Below are positions 44,343 to 64,000 of a DNA stretch of 64,000 bases, piece after piece. The stretch is from Prorocentrum cordatum (lineage: Eukaryota > Sar > Dinophyceae > Prorocentrales > Prorocentraceae), in the NCBI GenBank assembly GCA_963575745.1, contig CAUYUJ010020592.1:53964-117963 (forward strand). Direction: 5' to 3'. The notes beneath the pieces were generated by a model. The model saw only the letters and a list, made by a program, of their open reading frames with translations. It was not told where the DNA came from and ran no database searches. The translations under genes and the position numbers were made by a program. Each line of letters begins with the position of its first letter. Positions within the stretch are counted from its first letter, which is position 1.

Positions 44343-46460
44343 GCTCTGGCTGAGATACTCAAGGACGACGGCGAGGTCACCACGGACGTGAAGTATATGG
44401 CAGAAACGTTGGAATCACATTGGGCCAAGGCCTTCCGAGGTGGTGGCATCAACGAGGAGATCATCAACGCGTGGCTACAGGACGAGGAGCACCGCCCCCG
44501 CGCTGCCACCCGCGACTTCCGCTCGGACCCGGCCCGCCTCCGCAGGTCCCACCTCGAGTTTGCGGTGAAGACTTCCAGGAACGCCGCGCCGAACCCCGAC
44601 GGCATCCCGCTTCTCGCACGGAGGCGCTGCGTTCGCTCCTCCGCGTCGTCGTGACGCGCCGCCGCCGAGCACACTCTCGGGGCCGGTGCTCCCGGGCCCT
44701 CCTCGGCGGGGGAGGCCCCGGAGTTCACGACGCCGGCCTGGTGGTGCTCAAAACGCCGGCTGGCTCCCTGCGGTCGGGAGAAGGGTAATTGTTTGGAAAG
44801 CAATTGTCAAACAAAACTGTCTTTCCATTGACCCGCTAGATGCTTAGGTGCAATGTCCCACGTTTCCCCTGCTGAGCCGATGTGTCGTGCGACATGGCTT
44901 GCGAACGAACGAACGGGAAGAGACGCGGCCGCTGAACGTGGCGAACGCTCACAACAGGGTCATCGGCTCATCTCGGGTGCCGTCCGGGCGGCGGTGGGGC
45001 CAGCAGTCGGCAAGGAAGTCCTGGAGATTCAAGGGGGCATTCCCGGGGGGCGCTCCATGCTTGCCAACCTGGTGGGCCTGGACGTAACCATGCTCAAAAT
45101 AGCGCTGGGCTCGGACGACGGAGGTACGATTCTTTTCGACTTCGCTGCTGCCTTTCCCTCGCTCGAGCATCGCTACGTACAAAAGGTCTTCTCGTACCTG
45201 GGCTGGCCCCCTGGCTTCGTGGATACGTGGACGCACTACGCAAGAACAGCTCGTGTGAAATTAACATGGGTGGGGGACGACGCACGCCCAGTTTGATATT
45301 ACCCGTGGCGTTCGACAGGGATGCCCTTTATCTCCCCTGCTTCTTGCGGCTGCCACAGACGACAGACTTCCTGATGCGGCGCATGACTGTTCTGCTCCCT
45401 GACTGCATGCTGCGCGTCTGCCCTGACGACCTGGCGCTGGCTGGCCGGCGGCTGTGGGGGCGACTCCCAGCCTTGGAGAGGGCGTTCGGGGAGTTCGAGC
45501 GGATCGCGGGGCTTCGGCTGAATTTCAAGAAGACGGTCCTCATCCCTCTCTGCCCCACTTCCCTGGGAGCTGCCCGGGCGCGCCTCGTTTCCGCGGTGCC
45601 GGTCTGGGGTGCTTTAGAGGTGACCCAGAAAGTGAAGCATTTGAGCTTCATCCCCAGATCCCCGACGTCATGATTTTTCATGACGTCGACCCCTAGAGGT
45701 CTGGACCCTTTCCCCGGGACTTGTTTGTCATCCCGAGTAGTTTTTTGACGTTCCCGAGGCCCAGTGAGGGCCCCGAGAGGCCGAACAAAGCGAAAAGCCC
45801 CCCGTCATGATTTTTTCATGATTCGAGGGGGTCTGGGTCGTAGGCCCAGGCCTGTACCAGTTCATGTGGGATTCTGCGCTTTGGAAGTCCCGAGGCAGGG
45901 CGGAGGTCAGGCGCGCGCTGCAGGTGGGCATGACTAACTCTCTGGACGCCTACCGGGTCTATGTGAGTTCGGTACTACAGTTTTGCCCGCAGCTCGACCC
46001 CTCCCTGAGGCTTTCGGCGAGGTGGAGCATAAGGTGGTGGGGAGACTTTTCGTGGGGTTGCCAGACTGGGTCACATTTGACTTCTGCAAGATCTGAAACA
46101 CCTTGGCTTTCGGCTGGACCTGTTTGACTTCTCGTCTTCGGCGATTGCCGCGCGGGTCCGCATTGCGCTGTGCGAGAACGCCGCGCACGGAGGCCTCTAG
46201 GTCACCCGAGGTGCCGCGGAGCTCCTGCGCCTCACAGAGGACGACGAGCAGGTGCGCAACAGCTTGGTCGCTTTCTCTTCGCACTGGCACAAGCGCTTGG
46301 ACAGGTGGCAGAGCCCAACGCTTCCCAGACACTGGGTGGACAGGTGGCTGGTGGGCTCAGGGGTTGGGGGTTGTATGCGCTGCGCAAGACACGGTCAGCT
46401 CAGGCACTACCTTGAGCAGCGTGAGGCGGAGCATGCTTTCAGATTTTTTCTGTTGGTGTG
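44343..46460 (+). pseudogene. LINE-type reverse transcriptase, multiply broken
   Basis: In order, over several frames: DGEVTTDVKYMAETLESHWA; NAAPNPDGIP (finger motif with NAP.PDGI); TRPLNVANAHNRVI; IQGGIPGGRSMLANL; FDFAAAFPSLEH (motif A); ITRGVRQGCPLSPLL (motif B); RVCPDDLALA (motif C, where .ADD has become CPDD); IAGLRLNFKKT; then VGPGLYQFMWDSALWKSRGR; ALQVGMTNSLDAYRVYVSSV; and HKRLDRWQSPTLPRHWVDRW. Frames change near 44655, 44965, 45290, 45350 and 46090, there is an in-frame TAG near 46198, and an M1 element is inserted at 45653. This is a non-LTR retrotransposon relic, not a virus-like Pol. Confidence 0.85.
45653..45837 (+). mobile_element. M1 element inserted in the reverse transcriptase
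   Basis: 185 bp with the CCCAGA...TCTGGG termini. It is flanked by TC (45651-45652) and TC (45838-45839). Removing 187 bp (element plus one TC) restores the reading frame across KHLSFI and VGPG. This supports a 2-bp target duplication and dates the insertion after the LINE copy. Confidence 0.85.
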
Positions 46461-47155
46461 AAACCGCGCGGTCACACCCCCGATCGCAACGTACCTAGAG
46501 AAGAGCTTTTGGCGGCGCCCCCACGCGCCAGCCTGTGTAGTGTGCGATCTCCTCCCTTGGCTCGCCTCCCTCTTCTCCTCCCCGTCTTTCTCGCCTTCAC
46601 CGTTTGCCGTTGGAACGCCCGCGTTGTCATGAGACGCGATCGGCGCGATAATGAACCATGGCCGTTTTTTCAGCGTTTTCTGCCTAACCTCTTTATCTAT
46701 GCTCCTCCTCCTCCCTCCCCTCCTCCCTTATGGTATAATGTGGTTTTGGATTTATCAGCGTGGCCGTTTGGGCCAACTAGTAAGGATTATCACCCAATTT
46801 CTGTACAGCCTCCTGGTCGAGACGTTTCAAAGGGGGTTCGCATCAATCGCTATGTGGGGTTCCTCTTGTGTTCTCCTCCCTCCCTCCCCCCTCTCTGTAC
46901 GAGCTCGCGGGTAGAATTTACAACCCTGCTGTTTGTGCGGGGTTCTCGCGAGTTTGACCCGTGTCTGGAGCTATTGCTGGTGTTAACTTTTAGTGCTTTG
47001 TGGTCAGCTTCGATCGGGTGTGCGGTCATTTTAGCCCTCCTGAGGGGCAGCGGATTTCTCCTTCTCCCCTATTTGGTTGCCGTGTTTCCAAACCTCACCC
47101 CATCAGTGGTTCCTTTCTTCCGCCACTCCTTCCTCCACTTCCTCACCTCCTCCTT
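46461..47155. other. No gene recognised; possible LINE 3' sequence
   Basis: Pyrimidine-rich on the plus strand, open in one frame to 47189 but without a domain. It follows the LINE relic directly and may be its 3' region. Confidence 0.35.
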
Positions 47156-47830
47156 CGGCACGCCCCTCGTGCGTTTCGTGGCCCCGTAGAGAGCTCCACT
47201 GGAAGGCCCTAGTTTCAGGGCCTGCGTGCGACTCGGTTTTACTTTCGCGCCCTTCACACGTTTCGTGGCCCCATAGGGAACCCGATCGAAGGCTTTAATG
47301 GCAGGGCCCGCGTGCTTAGTGCCTCGGGTCCATGTTTGTACACCCTCGCACGTTTCGTGGCCGCGTAGGGAGCTCCACCAAAGGCGCCAGTGGCAGGGCT
47401 CGCATGCGCATTCGGGTCCAGTTTGGCACACCTTTGACGCGTTTCGTGGCCCTATATTATAGGGAGCTTCGCCGAAGGTCCGCGTGCCAGGGCCCGCATT
47501 CGTCTTCGGGTCTTTTTTGGGGCACACTGCCACATGGTACATGGTGCTCTCCTGGCCCCTTCTTCATCCTCCTCCTCCTCTTCTTCTACCTCTTGTGCTT
47601 TATCCGGCTGCTCGCGGCATTTTCCTTGATCCCGCGTCGAGCTTGCTAGACGCATGCTTTTGCCCACGCGCCTACCGGCGTATGGCTTGTTCGTTCGTTC
47701 GTTCGTCACATGTTTCGTGGCCCTATGGGGAACTCGATCGAAGGCTCCACTGGCAGGGCCCGCATGCTTACTCGGGTCCATGTTGGCACACCCGTCAGAC
47801 GTTTCATGGCCGAAGGCCCCAGTGGCACGG
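47156..47830 (+). repeat. 90-bp repeat, second location
   Basis: Diverged copies of the unit at 32 kb: CACACGTTTCGTGGCCCCAT, AGGGAGCTCCACCAAAGGCG and CCAGTGGCAGGGCTCGCATG. A 130-bp non-repeat segment with CCT/TTC runs lies inside (about 47545-47690). Confidence 0.8.
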
Positions 47831-48488
47831 GTACTGCGGACCCCCTTGACTAGTTCTTGTGCGTTGAGCGGTGCTGCTGATAGTCTCCGCGCGTGTAGAA
47901 TGGGTTGGGATCTTCGCCAGGTTGTGTTTTTGGCTGTCTCCGCCATGGGCAGGGCAGTGATAGGGGGGGATCAGCTCAGGTGGGGCACGTCGATCTGCAG
48001 TCGGCGATACATCGCCGATAGATCGGCGATAGGCCCCCGATAGCGGATCCGCACGGTCCTGGGCGTGTTGGTGCCATCGGGCCCCTGGTGGCAATCAATG
48101 GACGATTGGGGGTTGATGCGTTCCCCCCCCTGCCCCTTGGTTTTCGGGCCACAGCTCGGTAATCCGGCGGCCGTTCGGGACGATCCGGGCCCCCCCCGAA
48201 CGCTCCCAGCGGGGCGGGGAAACCGCCGAGAACCGATGAGAGCGCCCGAAAACCCGAGCGTTTGTGTGGTCCTTATGAGAGCCTCAGAGGGTCCTAACAT
48301 TCCTTGCTGTTTTGGGCATTTCGTGCGGATTTCGTTGGATTTGGTAGACATTTGGACGAAATCTCGACGAAATCCGAAGGAAAGGGCGAAAAAGGGTGGT
48401 CGAAATCTGGACGACAGCCGGTCGAACCCATGTTTACGACGGGGTCGCGAAGGTCCGCAGAGGCTCCCATGAGGGCTCACCCAACAGC
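47831..48488. other. No gene recognised
   Basis: A short hairpin TCGGCGAT-AC-ATCGCCGA lies at 48001-48018, with further TCGGCGATA words nearby. The rest is unique-looking with no domain. Confidence 0.45.
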
Positions 48489-48676
48489 CCCAGACCCCCG
48501 ACGTCATGATTTTTTGATGACGTCGTCCCCCAGAGGTCTCGACCCATTCCCCTGGAGACCGGTTTTGCGTCCTGACTCGTTTGTTCACGGTCCCGAGGGC
48601 CGGTAAGGGCCCCTGGAGGCCGAACGTGGCGAAACACCTCCCGGCGTGATTTTTTCATAGCCCGAGGGGGTCTGGG
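48489..48676 (+). mobile_element. M1 element, copy 3
   Basis: 188 bp with CCCAGACCCCCGACGTCATG and GAGGGGGTCTGGG termini, flanked on both sides by GC (48487-48488 and 48677-48678). It lies just upstream of the first recognisable transporter exon. Confidence 0.85.
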
Positions 48677-48728
48677 GCGTTGGCCCTCGCACGGGGGGGG
48701 GGGGGGGACGGGTGTGCTCTTTTGCCAG

Positions 48729-62954
<14,226 letters not shown>

Positions 62955-62961
<7 letters not shown>

Positions 62962-63011
62962 TGATGATGATGACGATGGTCATGATGATGATAATGAGGA
63001 TGATGATGATA

Positions 63012-63045
<34 letters not shown>

Positions 63046-63103
63046 CGACGACGATGATGATGATGATGATGAGTCTGATGATTGTGATGATGATGATAAT
63101 CAC

Positions 63104-63161
<58 letters not shown>

Positions 63162-63363
63162 GTGACGATGACGATGATGGTGACGACGATGATGACGACA
63201 ACGATGATGATGACGACGACGATGCCGTCGGACAGTGACGACGATGACGACGATGATGCTGATGATGATTATGGTGATGCTGATGATGATGATGACGCTT
63301 ATGATGATTATGATGATGTTGATGTTGATGATAATGATGATCACGATGATGATGATGATGATG

Positions 63364-63397
<34 letters not shown>

Positions 63398-63416
63398 CGA
63401 TGATGACGATGATAAC

Positions 63417-63485
<69 letters not shown>

Positions 63486-63597
63486 GAGGACAGAGACGAT
63501 GACGACGACGACGATGATGATGATCATAATGATCATGATGATGTTGATGATGACGATGATGATGTTGATGATGGTGGTGATGATGATTGTGATGCTT

Positions 63598-63681
<84 letters not shown>

Positions 63682-64000
63682 CTGGTGATGATTACGATAA
63701 TGATGGTGATGATTAATAGTATACTTATGATGATGACGATGACGATGATAGGGACGATGGCAATGTGGATGATGATAATGATAATGATGATGAAGATGAC
63801 GATGATGATGAGGATGAGGATGATGATGATGATGCTGATGATGATGACGATGACGAGGACGATGGCGATGCTGATGATGATAATGATGATGATGACGATG
63901 ATGGTGATGATGATGAGGATGAGGATGATGACGACGATGCTGATGATGATGGTGATGATTATGTCGACGACGCAGACGACGATGCTGATGATGCTGATGA
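62955..64000. repeat. GAT microsatellite to window end
   Basis: Impure (GAT)n with GAC and GCT interruptions, and a GGT run at 63654-63676. Asp-rich frames are artefacts. Confidence 0.95.

Noticed and set aside
44788-44845. Small AT-rich insert with TGGAAAG/CTTTCCA in the LINE relic
   Set aside because: Arms are only 7 bp and ends cannot be defined, so no element is called.

Overview
The window is nuclear DNA of a repeat-swollen eukaryote, most probably a dinoflagellate. Evidence: GC-rich sequence dominated by microsatellites and degenerate tandem repeats, one multi-exon gene whose introns appear to start with GC or GA as well as GT, decayed non-LTR (LINE-type) reverse transcriptase pieces, and foldback elements that look like introners. 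No rRNA, tRNA, CRISPR or bacterial-type gene was found. A 100-N assembly gap lies at 18,901-19,000. The species is not determinable from the sequence alone.

Layout. 1-18.4 kb is a same-orientation array of two interspersed repeat modules. One carries a roughly 33-bp hairpin (called H1 here) whose two arms change together between copies. The other is a 178-bp-period tandem repeat. Five retroposon-like inserts interrupt the array: three encode the same RNase H-like protein (RH-1, RH-2, RH-3) and two encode an unknown protein with a conserved C-terminus (RP-1, RP-2). Four of them end with an A-rich tail exactly in the H1 loop, and two have perfect 10-bp target-site duplications. 19.0-31.2 kb holds microsatellites, several minisatellites, a foldback element, a LINE reverse-transcriptase remnant and a minus-strand ORF that may be a LINE C-terminal region. 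31.2-43.2 kb holds 90-bp repeats, long ATC and TAG/AAT arrays, a possible orphan exon and more foldbacks. 43.2-48.7 kb contains small inverted-repeat elements (here M1) and a 2.1-kb frameshifted LINE reverse transcriptase into which one M1 copy has jumped.

48.7-63 kb is best read as one gene: an 11-helix amino acid/auxin permease family (AAAP) transporter in six exons whose phases all agree (479 codons plus stop, 5' incomplete). Its third intron would be about 10 kb and would contain everything between 52.2 and 62.1 kb, including a 390-bp tandem array with a second covarying hairpin (H2) and perfect CTCG/CGAG palindromes. Introns 4 and 5 are foldback elements bounded by AG|GC...AG|GC, and intron 2 begins with the same sequence as intron 4, so these introns probably arose by element insertion.

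The strongest candidates for something undescribed are (a) retroposons that target the loop of a covarying genomic hairpin, (b) an RNase H-like protein with its catalytic segments in permuted order, and (c) introner families visible in one transporter gene. 63-64 kb is a GAT microsatellite running off the window.
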